Origin: Clostridia bacterium DTU080
GTDB taxonomy: Bacteria > Bacillota > Limnochordia > DTU080
Assembly: GCA_001513395.1 (NCBI GenBank)
Contig: LFTP01000019.1
Location: 1 to 5,458 of the forward strand
DNA: 5,458 bases
Reading direction: 5' to 3'
Of the stretch, positions 1 through 5,458 are shown in pieces (the stretch's first letter is position 1; every line of letters begins with the position of its first letter). Made by a program: the position numbers and the translations under genes. The notes under the pieces were generated by a model. It was not told the origin of the DNA. It saw only the letters and a program-made list of their open reading frames with translations, and ran no database searches.

Positions 1-57
1 CTCTAAGCCGAGACGCGAGCTAAAAGAGACGAGGGGCCGACCTTTTGGGACAGCCCC
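1..57 (-). repeat. Left copy of 57-bp perfect inverted repeat; probable IS end
   Basis: These 57 bases are the exact reverse complement of 5398-5454, with no mismatch; identity stops sharply at position 57/58. Read toward the window edge, the repeat starts with GGGGCTGTCCCAAAAG, which resembles the terminal inverted repeat of many bacterial insertion sequences. Because that terminus faces the interior, the body of the IS would lie to the left, outside the window. No transposase sequence is visible, so the IS family cannot be assigned (IS1182- or IS5-like ends are possible from memory). The repeat may instead be the overlap at which an assembler stopped in a multi-copy element. Confidence 0.8.
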
Positions 58-58
58 T
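22..58 (-). terminator. Possible terminator for the sulfatase, inside the IS-like end
   Basis: On the minus strand, transcripts leaving the sulfatase enter the repeat and form a stem of about 8 bp (AGGGGCTG against CGGCCCCT, one G-U pair). The top of the stem has a T-T mismatch, two more C-G pairs and a CAAAA loop. It is followed after one base by the T-rich tract TCTCTTTT. This is the same structure as at 5396-5433, because the repeat is inverted. The T tract is interrupted by C, so termination may be partial. No other terminator is visible between the sulfatase stop and the repeat. Confidence 0.4.
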
Positions 59-126
59 TTTTGCTTTGCGAAGACTCAATCGGGCCAAATATGCTGAAGT
101 CCGTATGTCATCCGTTGCCCAAGGGC

Positions 127-1473
127 TTATTCATATGTCCACTTATGCAACCAGGGATCCTTTGTCTGTTCCTGGAAAACCCGGAGTTTATCGGCGAACT
201 CCCGTACCAATTGTCGGTACTCGGCATGATCGGCAAGATTGTTGATTTCATTGGGGTCGGCTTCCAGATCGTAGAGCTCAAACCGCGGTCGGTGGATGTA
301 GTCCTTTATGCTGCGGGCTCCGAAATCCTTGAGTTGACGGCGAAGCGCACCTTGCCAAGAGGCTGATTGCCACAGATCTTTAGCGAAGGGATAATCCAGT
401 TTCCAGGCTATGTTCCAGATGAATTTGTATTTCTTGGTGCGCAAGACGCGCATGGGATAGTAGTTGGTTATCTCGTGGAAGGTGTGCGCCGCGTAGATCT
501 CTTCCCGCCAATTCTCGGGTTCTTCTTGATCGATGATGTCTTTGAATGAACGGCCGTGGAAGCTTTCGGGGTCTTGGTAGGCTCCTGCGAAATGAAGTAC
601 GGTGGGCGTGATATCAGCCCAGGTGATGAGGCCGTCACACGTCGTGTTGCGCTTCCGGTGCAAAGGACTGCGGACTATGCAGGGCAAACGCATGCCGGGA
701 TCGTACAGCGTAGTCTTAGCCTCGGGAAAGGCCGCTCCGTTGTCGGAGATATAGATGATCACCGTGTTATCATACTTGCCTTCGTCTTTGAGAATCTGTA
801 CCAGACGTCCTATGCCACGATCCAGGCGACTGATGGCTTGGTAGTATTGAGCCAACTCAGCGCGGACTTCGGGTATGTCAGGCAGAAACGGGGGGACCAC
901 GACATCTTCCGGTGCGTACTGCCGCTCCGTATCTCCGGGAAAAGGCTGCTTCGGATTGCCGAAACCGTTGGGTCGCAGCGGATGATCTTCGATCACTCCC
1001 GCCCGGTGCGGGCTATGGGAGCACCAGTACAAGAAAAACGGCTCCGAGCCGCTGATGAACTCACGGCAATACTCCGCCATGCGCACATCATCCCGTCCGA
1101 ACTTCCCCGGAGGGGCTCCCCAGTCAAAGGGAAAGATGTCTTCAGGGGCATAGTGGGTCTTTCCGACGCGTCCGGTGCGGTATCCGGCTTCTTTGATCAA
1201 AGCGGGAAGTGTGCGTACACCATTGAAGCAAGAAAAATGATGGACGCCGTGCGTGTGTCCGTAGGTGCCGTTAGCGTGGTTATACAGGCCGGTCAATATT
1301 ACGGACCGGCTGGCGGCGCAGGAGGCGCTGGTGCAAAAAGCATTGGTGAAACGCACGCCGTCGGCGGCCAGAGCATCGAGGTTGGGAGTGTCTACGACAG
1401 GATTGCCGTAACAACCCAGTGCTTCGCGGCCATGATCGTCAGAGACAATGAGCACGATATTAGGACGGTTCAT
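127..1473 (-). CDS. Sulfatase, N-sulfoglucosamine sulfohydrolase (SGSH)-like
   Basis: This 448-residue protein is a type I sulfatase that would hydrolyse a sulfate ester or sulfamate, probably on a glycan. The catalytic motif is CAASR at 52-56, in which Cys52 would be converted to formylglycine; the usual Pro is Ala, which is tolerated in the C-x-(P/A)-x-R consensus. Predicted metal ligands are Asp12, Asp13, Asp244 and Asn245 (SDNG). Lys105 and His107 (GKTH), His153, His156 and Lys253 are likely active-site residues. The stretch 66-118 (NG-YG-H, VHHF, VR-LP, RTG, GK-H, PFD) and the C-terminal FELYDLEADPNE closely follow human SGSH as I remember it, suggesting family S1_8. There is no signal peptide, so the protein appears cytoplasmic, unlike most bacterial sulfatases. 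No maturase (FGE or anSME) is in the window. The ATG is preceded by GAGGAAG (complement of 1481-1487) at 7-bp spacing. It is divergent from the exporter operon. The exact substrate is not established. Confidence 0.9.
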   Translation of the reverse strand: MNRPNIVLIVSDDHGREALGCYGNPVVDTPNLDALAADGVRFTNAFCTSASCAASRSVILTGLYNHANGTYGHTHGVHHFSCFNGVRTLPALIKEAGYRTGRVGKTHYAPEDIFPFDWGAPPGKFGRDDVRMAEYCREFISGSEPFFLYWCSHSPHRAGVIEDHPLRPNGFGNPKQPFPGDTERQYAPEDVVVPPFLPDIPEVRAELAQYYQAISRLDRGIGRLVQILKDEGKYDNTVIIYISDNGAAFPEAKTTLYDPGMRLPCIVRSPLHRKRNTTCDGLITWADITPTVLHFAGAYQDPESFHGRSFKDIIDQEEPENWREEIYAAHTFHEITNYYPMRVLRTKKYKFIWNIAWKLDYPFAKDLWQSASWQGALRRQLKDFGARSIKDYIHRPRFELYDLEADPNEINNLADHAEYRQLVREFADKLRVFQEQTKDPWLHKWTYE

Positions 1474-1554
1474 GAGGCCACTTCCTCATCCTTTTCTCGT
1501 TTTTCTGTTGTTTCCGCTAGGTGTTCGTTTTCTGTCCGGCGCCTTCCTTCGGTA

Positions 1555-1583
1555 TTGACGGCGGGAATGAAGAGGCATATAGT
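1555..1583 (+). promoter_or_regulatory. Sigma70-type promoter of the exporter operon
   Basis: The -35 box is TTGACG (1555-1560, 5 of 6 consensus bases). A spacer of exactly 17 bp separates it from the -10 box TATAGT (1578-1583, 5 of 6). Transcription would start near 1590-1591. It reads toward the exporter, TetR and LolA-like genes. The match is found by eye, but the optimal spacing and the adjacent operator-like palindrome support it. No comparable promoter for the divergent sulfatase is visible in 1474-1620 on the other strand. Confidence 0.65.
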
Positions 1584-1592
1584 AGGAATTAA

Positions 1593-1610
1593 TGACTGAC
1601 CGGCCAGTCA
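1593..1610. promoter_or_regulatory. Palindromic operator, probably for the TetR-family repressor
   Basis: The sequence TGACTGACCGGCCAGTCA is an 18-bp inverted repeat centred between 1601 and 1602. Its arms are TGACTG and CAGTCA around a CCGG core, and only one symmetric pair (1599/1604) fails to match. It lies just after the predicted transcription start at 1590-1591, where a bound repressor would block RNA polymerase. Its size and layout fit TetR-family operators, and it resembles the TGAATGA...TCATTCA operator of Bacillus FadR (YsiA) as I recall it. The likely binder is the TetR protein encoded at 3973-4587 in the same operon, giving autoregulation. The binding itself is inferred. Confidence 0.65.
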
Positions 1611-1651
1611 GTTCGGTCTGTCTCAGGATGGCTGCTTACCATGAGGGTAAC

Positions 1652-1658
1652 AAAGGAG
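1652..1658 (+). promoter_or_regulatory. Ribosome binding site AAAGGAG that sets the exporter start
   Basis: AAAGGAG is the strongest Shine-Dalgarno match in the operon leader. It lies 11 bases before GTG at 1670, somewhat long but workable, and it is downstream of the earlier in-frame ATG codons at 1592 and 1628. A weaker GAGGG at 1643-1647 could instead serve GTG at 1658. Confidence 0.5.
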
Positions 1659-1669
1659 TGTGGCAGATA

Positions 1670-3970
1670 GTGGGAGAGTTGGTTCCAAAGGCGATCCGGC
1701 GTTATCCGGGATGGATCGTGGCTTTGTTTGTTCTCGTTACTCTGGTCTTTGGCTACGGTGCCCTGCGCATCAACATGGTTACCGACTTGGCTAATTTTTT
1801 CTCTGAGACCGATCCTCGCTCGATCATCTTCAAAGAGACTCAAGAGACCTTCGGCAGTTCTGATTACATCATGTTGGCGGTAGAGGCCGAGGAAGTCTTC
1901 TCGGTGGACGGCATCGCCGATCTGGATCGTTTGACTGAGGCCCTCAGCATCGTTGACGGCGTTGATACCGTTCGCAGCCTGACCAGTATTGAGAACATCA
2001 AAGGTTCAGACTGGGGAATCGAAGTGAGCCCCATGCTGACTGAGCTTCCGACGACTCAAGACGAGGTAGAAGACTTCCGTCGGCAGGTCATGGAAGACAA
2101 TCAGTTGGCAGGGAAGTTGGTATCGAAAGACGGAGCTCTCACTCTCATTCTGCTTACACTCGAAGAATGGGCGGACAATGATGAAACTGTCAAAGCCATC
2201 CGGGCAGCGATCGACGAGGCCGCCGGGGATATGAAGGTTCACCTCACGGGAGGTCCGGTTCTCACCGAGGTGATGAACGACACTCTGCGCAAAGACCTGG
2301 CGCTCCTGTCGCCGATTGTGGTCCTGTTGATCTTGTTGATGCTGTTTCTCAGTTTCCGCAATTGGCAGGGAGTGTTGTTGCCGCTTTTGACCATGGTAGT
2401 GAGCATAATATGGACCCTCGGCCTGATGGGCTTTCTCGGCGTGCCTTTGACGCAGCTGAGTGCCATTTTGCCCGCTGTGTTTACCAGCGTTGGCAGTGCC
2501 TACGGCATCCACGTCCTCCATCGCTATCGGGGAGAGCTGTTGCAATCCGACGATAACTCAGTGCGCGTTGAAAGTGTGGTTCGACAGGTGGGCCCGGCGG
2601 TCTTCATGGCCGGTGCCACGACTGCCGCCGGATTCTTGTCCAATGCGTTTAGCAACATTATTCGCATCCGTGAATTCGGTTTGTTCACTGCCTTTGGAGT
2701 GCTCGTTGCTTTGATGGTCTCTACCGTGATGATACCCGCCATTCTTCAATTGCTTGGCGCTCGCGGTACCCGAGGCTGGTCCCGGAGTGTCGAACAGGGT
2801 GAATCAGCCGCTTTGGCCCGACTCGGCCGCTGGGTGGCACACAATCCCCGTGTGGTGGCAACGATTGCCGTCGTCGTGGTGGGATTTGCCGCCATCGGTC
2901 TGCCTCGTTTGACCGTGGAGACCGACTTCATCAATTTTCTCCCGAAAGGAAGCCCCACCCGCAAGGCCTTTGACTTGGTTCAAGAGCATTTCGGGGGCAC
3001 CAATACCATTCAAATAGTGGTAGACGGTACCATTACCGAACCGGAGGTTCTGCGGGGCATGGAAAGGGCGCAAGAGCGGCTGAACGGGATTCCACACCTG
3101 TCGACTCCCCTGTCGGTTGTCGATGTGGTGAAGCGGGTTTCGCGGGTCTTGCATGCCGATGATTCGGCTTACGAACGCGTTCCTGACACACGTGAAGCCG
3201 TTGCTCAGTATCTCTTGCTGTTGTCAATGAGCGGGGACGTCGGATTGTCGCAACTTCTGACTCTTGATGAACAGCAAGCCAAGATTGAGGTTATCATAGG
3301 GGCGACGACAACGAAGGAGCAACGCATGATTCTGGACCAAGTGGAAGAGGTCTGCGAAGAGTTGCGTGCCGTTTCGGGAGTGCGCCACGTTCAAGTTACG
3401 GGAACCCCTATTTTGGGCCGGGCCATGGCTGACTTGATCACGGAGGGCCAGGTGCAAAGCCTTGTATTGTCGTTGGTTGCGGTCTTTTTCTTGGTCTGGA
3501 TCATCGTCGGATCCGTCAGGATCAGTGCTCTGTGTCTGGTCCCGACAGTCATCACCATCACAGTCAACTTCGGAGTGATGAGTTGGCTCGGACTGCACTT
3601 CAACGTGGTCACCGCTTTGGTCTCCAGTATCGCCGTGGGAATGGGGATCGACTACAGCATTCATATGTATACGAGATACAGAGAAGAGCGAAAAGGTGGG
3701 GCCGTGCCTGCGCAGGAGGCTGTCGTTAAAGCCACAGCCACTACGGGTTATGCGGTGTTGCTTAACGCGGCCGCCGTGGCTGTAGGATTTGTGATTCTTG
3801 TCTTCTCCTCTTTCCAACCGATACGTGAATTTGGCAGTCTCATCGCGGCTACCATGGTGGTGTCAGGTGGCAGTGCCATTACCGTTTTGCCGGTGTTGCT
3901 CTTGCGGAATGTCTCTGCAGGTAAAAAGCAATCGATCGGGCATATCGGTGGACGGAAGAAGGAGGTGTGA
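1670..3970 (+). CDS. RND superfamily exporter, MMPL/COG1033 type
   Basis: This is an inner-membrane, proton-driven exporter with the duplicated RND layout, 766 residues from GTG 1670. TM1 is near 14-32, followed by a periplasmic loop to about 209 and a TM2-6 block at about 210-361. TM7 is near 394-411, with a second loop to about 597 and a TM8-12 block to about 746. The TM4 and TM10 repeats are visible as GSAYGIH (275-281) and GIDYSIH (659-665), each followed by an RYR motif. Asp661 is the likely proton-relay residue, and its counterpart in the first half is Ala277. The length fits single-chain COG1033 exporters, which lack the large docking domains of AcrB-type pumps. The open frame reaches back to ATG 1592, but that codon sits at the predicted transcription start and overlaps the operator, so I prefer GTG 1670; ATG 1628 (780 residues) remains possible. 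The gene leads an operon with a TetR regulator and a LolA-like protein, suggesting lipid or hydrophobic-molecule export. The substrate is unknown. Confidence 0.9.
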   Translation: MGELVPKAIRRYPGWIVALFVLVTLVFGYGALRINMVTDLANFFSETDPRSIIFKETQETFGSSDYIMLAVEAEEVFSVDGIADLDRLTEALSIVDGVDTVRSLTSIENIKGSDWGIEVSPMLTELPTTQDEVEDFRRQVMEDNQLAGKLVSKDGALTLILLTLEEWADNDETVKAIRAAIDEAAGDMKVHLTGGPVLTEVMNDTLRKDLALLSPIVVLLILLMLFLSFRNWQGVLLPLLTMVVSIIWTLGLMGFLGVPLTQLSAILPAVFTSVGSAYGIHVLHRYRGELLQSDDNSVRVESVVRQVGPAVFMAGATTAAGFLSNAFSNIIRIREFGLFTAFGVLVALMVSTVMIPAILQLLGARGTRGWSRSVEQGESAALARLGRWVAHNPRVVATIAVVVVGFAAIGLPRLTVETDFINFLPKGSPTRKAFDLVQEHFGGTNTIQIVVDGTITEPEVLRGMERAQERLNGIPHLSTPLSVVDVVKRVSRVLHADDSAYERVPDTREAVAQYLLLLSMSGDVGLSQLLTLDEQQAKIEVIIGATTTKEQRMILDQVEEVCEELRAVSGVRHVQVTGTPILGRAMADLITEGQVQSLVLSLVAVFFLVWIIVGSVRISALCLVPTVITITVNFGVMSWLGLHFNVVTALVSSIAVGMGIDYSIHMYTRYREERKGGAVPAQEAVVKATATTGYAVLLNAAAVAVGFVILVFSSFQPIREFGSLIAATMVVSGGSAITVLPVLLLRNVSAGKKQSIGHIGGRKKEV
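3959..3965 (+). promoter_or_regulatory. Ribosome binding site AAGGAGG of the TetR gene
   Basis: AAGGAGG lies inside the last codons of the exporter gene. It is only one base from GTG 3967 but seven bases from the in-frame GTG 3973, so it selects 3973 as the start. Its position just before the exporter stop codon (3968-3970) suggests translational coupling. Confidence 0.65.
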
Positions 3971-3972
3971 CC

Positions 3973-4587
3973 GTGAATGACTCAGTGATCCCCGATCGCA
4001 GCGAACGACGATCGGCCATATTGGCCGCCGCACAAGCAGTCTTCGCCGAGTACGGGTTCCATAAGGCCAAGGTAGAGACCATAGCCGAGAGAGCCTCGAT
4101 CGCCAAAGGCACGGTCTATCTTTATTTCTCGAGCAAGAAGGATCTTTTGCAGGCTCTGGTTGAGGAGCGCATGGATCGGCTTAATCAATTAGTTGAAATG
4201 CAAATATCCGAGAAGTGTGACCTGATGGCCACGATCAAAGGGCTCATAAAGGCTCACTTCCTGTTCTACCTGGAGGAAAGAGAGTTTATCGCCATTCTCT
4301 ACGGGCAACTCGGACAGATCGCCGAAGGAATGGAGGAACCCGCAAAACGCGCCTCGGAGCGCATGACTGCAGTCATAACCAGTCTGCTTGAGCCCGGTAT
4401 ACAGCAGGGACTGCTGCGGGCGATGCCCTCCCGTAGGCTAGCTCAGGTACTTCAGGGCATGATTCACGCAGTGGCCTTTGATTGGGTGGTCAGAAACGGC
4501 GATGAATCACCGGAGGAGTTGTCTCAAGAAGTGTATCAGTTGTTCTGCCGCGGGGCACTGGTCCCGGCGGCGGTAGCTCAGGATTAG
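3973..4587 (+). CDS. TetR/AcrR-family transcriptional repressor
   Basis: This 204-residue protein has the standard TetR N-terminal DNA-binding domain at about 10-58. A first helix (RRSAILAAAQAVFAEYGF) is followed by the helix-turn-helix VETIAERASIAKGTVYLYF at 34-52 and the usual F-x-x-K-x-x-L signature (52-58). The rest is an all-helical ligand-binding and dimerisation domain, variable in this family, so the ligand cannot be read from sequence. The helix-turn-helix resembles the acyl-CoA-responsive FadR (YsiA) of Bacillus from memory, which hints at a fatty-acyl ligand. The start is GTG 3973, set by AAGGAGG seven bases upstream; GTG 3967 is too close. It begins two bases after the exporter stop, so the two genes are co-transcribed and probably coupled. 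It very likely binds the palindrome at 1593-1610 and represses its own operon. Confidence 0.92.
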   Translation: MNDSVIPDRSERRSAILAAAQAVFAEYGFHKAKVETIAERASIAKGTVYLYFSSKKDLLQALVEERMDRLNQLVEMQISEKCDLMATIKGLIKAHFLFYLEEREFIAILYGQLGQIAEGMEEPAKRASERMTAVITSLLEPGIQQGLLRAMPSRRLAQVLQGMIHAVAFDWVVRNGDESPEELSQEVYQLFCRGALVPAAVAQD

Positions 4588-4591
4588 GAGG
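4586..4591 (+). promoter_or_regulatory. Ribosome binding site AGGAGG that selects a TTG start
   Basis: A perfect AGGAGG overlaps the TAG stop of the TetR gene (4585-4587). It touches GTG 4591, which therefore cannot be the start, and lies eight bases before the in-frame TTG 4600, the ideal spacing. Confidence 0.65.
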
Positions 4592-4599
4592 TGCTTGCA

Positions 4600-5388
4600 T
4601 TGCGCGAAAGGCTCGGTGTGTTCGACATCCTGTTTTTGTTGATTGTACTGTTCGGCGCGGTGGCGGCAACGGCGGCTGAACCTACGGCTCAGGAGATTCT
4701 TGACAGTGTTACGGATTCAGGTGTATTTGCTGGCAGCGGTGAAGCCAGGATCACGATGACGGTTATCAACAGGCGGGGGCAGTCAAAGACACAGGAGGTA
4801 GATTTGTACCGCTCGGATGATGGGAAGGGCACGACGAAACAGTTAGTGGTCTTTGTAGCTCCGGCCGATGTCAAGGGAACAAAGTTTCTCAGTATCGATT
4901 CCCCGGCTCAAGGCACGCAAATGTGGCTTTACTTGCCGGCCGTTGGTCGTGAGCGGGTTATAGCCGGCAGTGCGGTTAAAGGGAAGTTCATGGGTACTGA
5001 CTTCACCTATGAGGAAATCAGCGGAAGCTCTTCGTTCTCCGAGGAATACACTCCGATCCGCGAAAAAGACAAGACTGTTGACGGACGGGACTGCTATGTA
5101 TTGAAGCTAACGCCTAAGAGCTCAAATGCCACCTACGGCCAGCTCATCATGGCGATCGATAAACAGTCGCGAATACCGCTCTCCGTAGAGTTCTATGACC
5201 GGCGTCAGCGCCGGACGAAAGAGTTGATCGCCTCGGATCTGCGCCGTAACGATAAAGGCGAGTGGCAGCCCTATCAGATCACTCTTTCGGATCTGAGTGC
5301 AGGCAGCAAGACGGTCTTGCAGATTGTCAGCGTAAGCGAAAAGGCTGTCTCCGATGACATCTTTACGTTGCGTTACTTAAGACGGTAG
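4600..5388 (+). CDS. LolA-like outer-membrane lipoprotein-sorting protein (COG2834)
   Basis: This secreted protein has 262 residues from TTG 4600. A Sec signal peptide has its hydrophobic core at 7-22 and probable cleavage after TAA at residue 26. No lipobox cysteine is present, so the mature protein should be soluble in the periplasm. The body fits the LolA_like family (PF17131, COG2834). Typical blocks are VVFVAPADVKGTKFL, MWLYLPAVGRERVI (108-121) and GTDFTYEEI (132-140), plus a C-terminal region with WQPYQI. LolA-fold proteins form a half-open beta-barrel that shields acyl chains, so the role inferred here is to carry a lipid or lipoprotein between the exporter and the outer membrane. Exporter plus LolA-like pairs occur in other envelope-lipid and aryl-polyene clusters, as I recall. 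The gene is third in the operon, 12 bases after the TetR stop. Its own stop lies nine bases before the right IS-like repeat, so any original downstream gene has been displaced. Confidence 0.85.
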   Translation: MRERLGVFDILFLLIVLFGAVAATAAEPTAQEILDSVTDSGVFAGSGEARITMTVINRRGQSKTQEVDLYRSDDGKGTTKQLVVFVAPADVKGTKFLSIDSPAQGTQMWLYLPAVGRERVIAGSAVKGKFMGTDFTYEEISGSSSFSEEYTPIREKDKTVDGRDCYVLKLTPKSSNATYGQLIMAIDKQSRIPLSVEFYDRRQRRTKELIASDLRRNDKGEWQPYQITLSDLSAGSKTVLQIVSVSEKAVSDDIFTLRYLRR

Positions 5389-5395
5389 TTGTCAT

Positions 5396-5433
5396 GGGGG
5401 GCTGTCCCAAAAGGTCGGCCCCTCGTCTCTTTT
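5396..5433 (+). terminator. Possible operon terminator spanning the IS junction
   Basis: A 9-bp stem pairs GGGGGGCTG (5396-5404) with CGGCCCCTC (5416-5424) and includes two G-U pairs. Above it are a T-T mismatch, two C-G pairs and a CAAAA loop. After one base comes TCTCTTTT (5426-5433). The structure sits eight bases after the LolA-like stop and could end the operon transcript. The two outermost pairs use host bases 5396-5397, so the hairpin is slightly longer here than in the left copy. The interrupted T tract makes efficiency uncertain. Confidence 0.45.
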
Positions 5434-5454
5434 AGCTCGCGTCTCGGCTTAGAG
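5398..5454 (+). repeat. Right copy of 57-bp perfect inverted repeat; probable IS end
   Basis: This is the exact reverse complement of 1-57 and begins with the IS-like terminus GGGGCTGTCCCAAAAG. The element would extend rightwards beyond the window, so the two IS copies would be in opposite orientation, each presenting the same end to the enclosed genes. The four last bases (5455-5458) continue past the matched region, because the left copy is cut by the window edge. No transposase is visible. Confidence 0.8.
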
Positions 5455-5458
5455 ACTG

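Noticed and set aside
117..126. Palindrome GCCCAAGGGC just after the sulfatase stop
   Set aside because: It can form only a three- or four-base stem and has no T tract, so it is not a credible terminator or operator.
45..366. Two plus-strand frames crossing the left repeat and the end of the sulfatase
   Set aside because: They begin in or just after the repeat, overlap the sulfatase C-terminus antisense, and have no ribosome binding site or known domain.
556..1599. Long 347-codon open frame on the plus strand opposite the sulfatase
   Set aside because: It is antisense to a sulfatase with intact catalytic motifs, shows no recognisable domain, and overlaps the promoter of the exporter operon.
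1474..1620. A sulfatase promoter on the minus strand
   Set aside because: TACTAT-like -10 candidates exist, but none has a -35 box at acceptable spacing.
2006..3817. Several minus-strand frames inside the exporter gene, including 2006-2545 and 3224-3817
   Set aside because: Their translations are low-complexity, rich in His, Arg and Gln, have no domain, and mirror a well-conserved RND transporter.
1..5458. Whole window as a single transposon whose own terminal repeats are the 57-bp repeat
   Set aside because: The IS-like terminus GGGGCTGTCCCAAAAG faces the interior, which places the mobile element outside the window on each side, and no transposase lies between the repeats.
1..5458. CRISPR arrays, tRNA or rRNA genes, riboswitches
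   Set aside because: No regularly spaced direct repeats, cloverleaf-type RNA or recognised riboswitch core was seen on either strand.

Overview
This 5.4-kb window holds four convincing genes in two divergent units, enclosed by a perfect 57-bp inverted repeat at its two edges (1-57 and 5398-5454). The host looks like a Gram-negative bacterium of moderate GC. The evidence is a periplasmic LolA-like protein with a signal peptide, a sigma70-type promoter and strong AGGAGG-type ribosome binding sites. Those last two argue against a typical Bacteroidota genome. I cannot name the phylum; SGSH-type sulfatases are common in sulfatase-rich lineages such as Planctomycetota and their neighbours.

Layout, left to right. 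Positions 1-57 look like the end of an insertion sequence lying outside the window. Positions 58-126 are a short spacer with nothing I can call. On the minus strand, 1473 down to 127 is an arylsulfatase of the N-sulfoglucosamine sulfohydrolase (SGSH) type, with a Cys-type formylglycine motif and no signal peptide. Positions 1474-1669 are the divergent control region. It carries a good sigma70 promoter reading right (TTGACG, 17 bp, TATAGT) and, just past the expected transcription start, an 18-bp palindrome that looks like a TetR-family operator. The rightward operon follows: an RND/MMPL-type exporter (1670-3970), a TetR repressor (3973-4587) and a secreted LolA-like outer-membrane lipoprotein-sorting protein (4600-5388). 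Nine bases after the last stop codon the second copy of the repeat begins.

How the parts may work together (inference). The exporter would move a lipid or other hydrophobic molecule out of or across the inner membrane. The LolA-like protein would accept it in the periplasm. The TetR protein would bind the palindrome at the operon promoter and so repress its own operon until a ligand, perhaps an acyl compound, releases it. The TetR protein and the operator both resemble, from memory, the fatty-acid-responsive FadR (YsiA) system of Bacillus. The sulfatase is divergent, and nothing in the window proves that it belongs to the same pathway.

The most notable points are the paired inverted IS-like ends enclosing the whole cassette, a hairpin in that repeat that could terminate both transcription units, the promoter/operator pair that forces a new start site for the exporter, and non-ATG starts favoured for all three operon genes. 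The window may be a whole short-read contig that stopped at repeats. In that case the enclosed cassette could be an assembly effect rather than a composite transposon.
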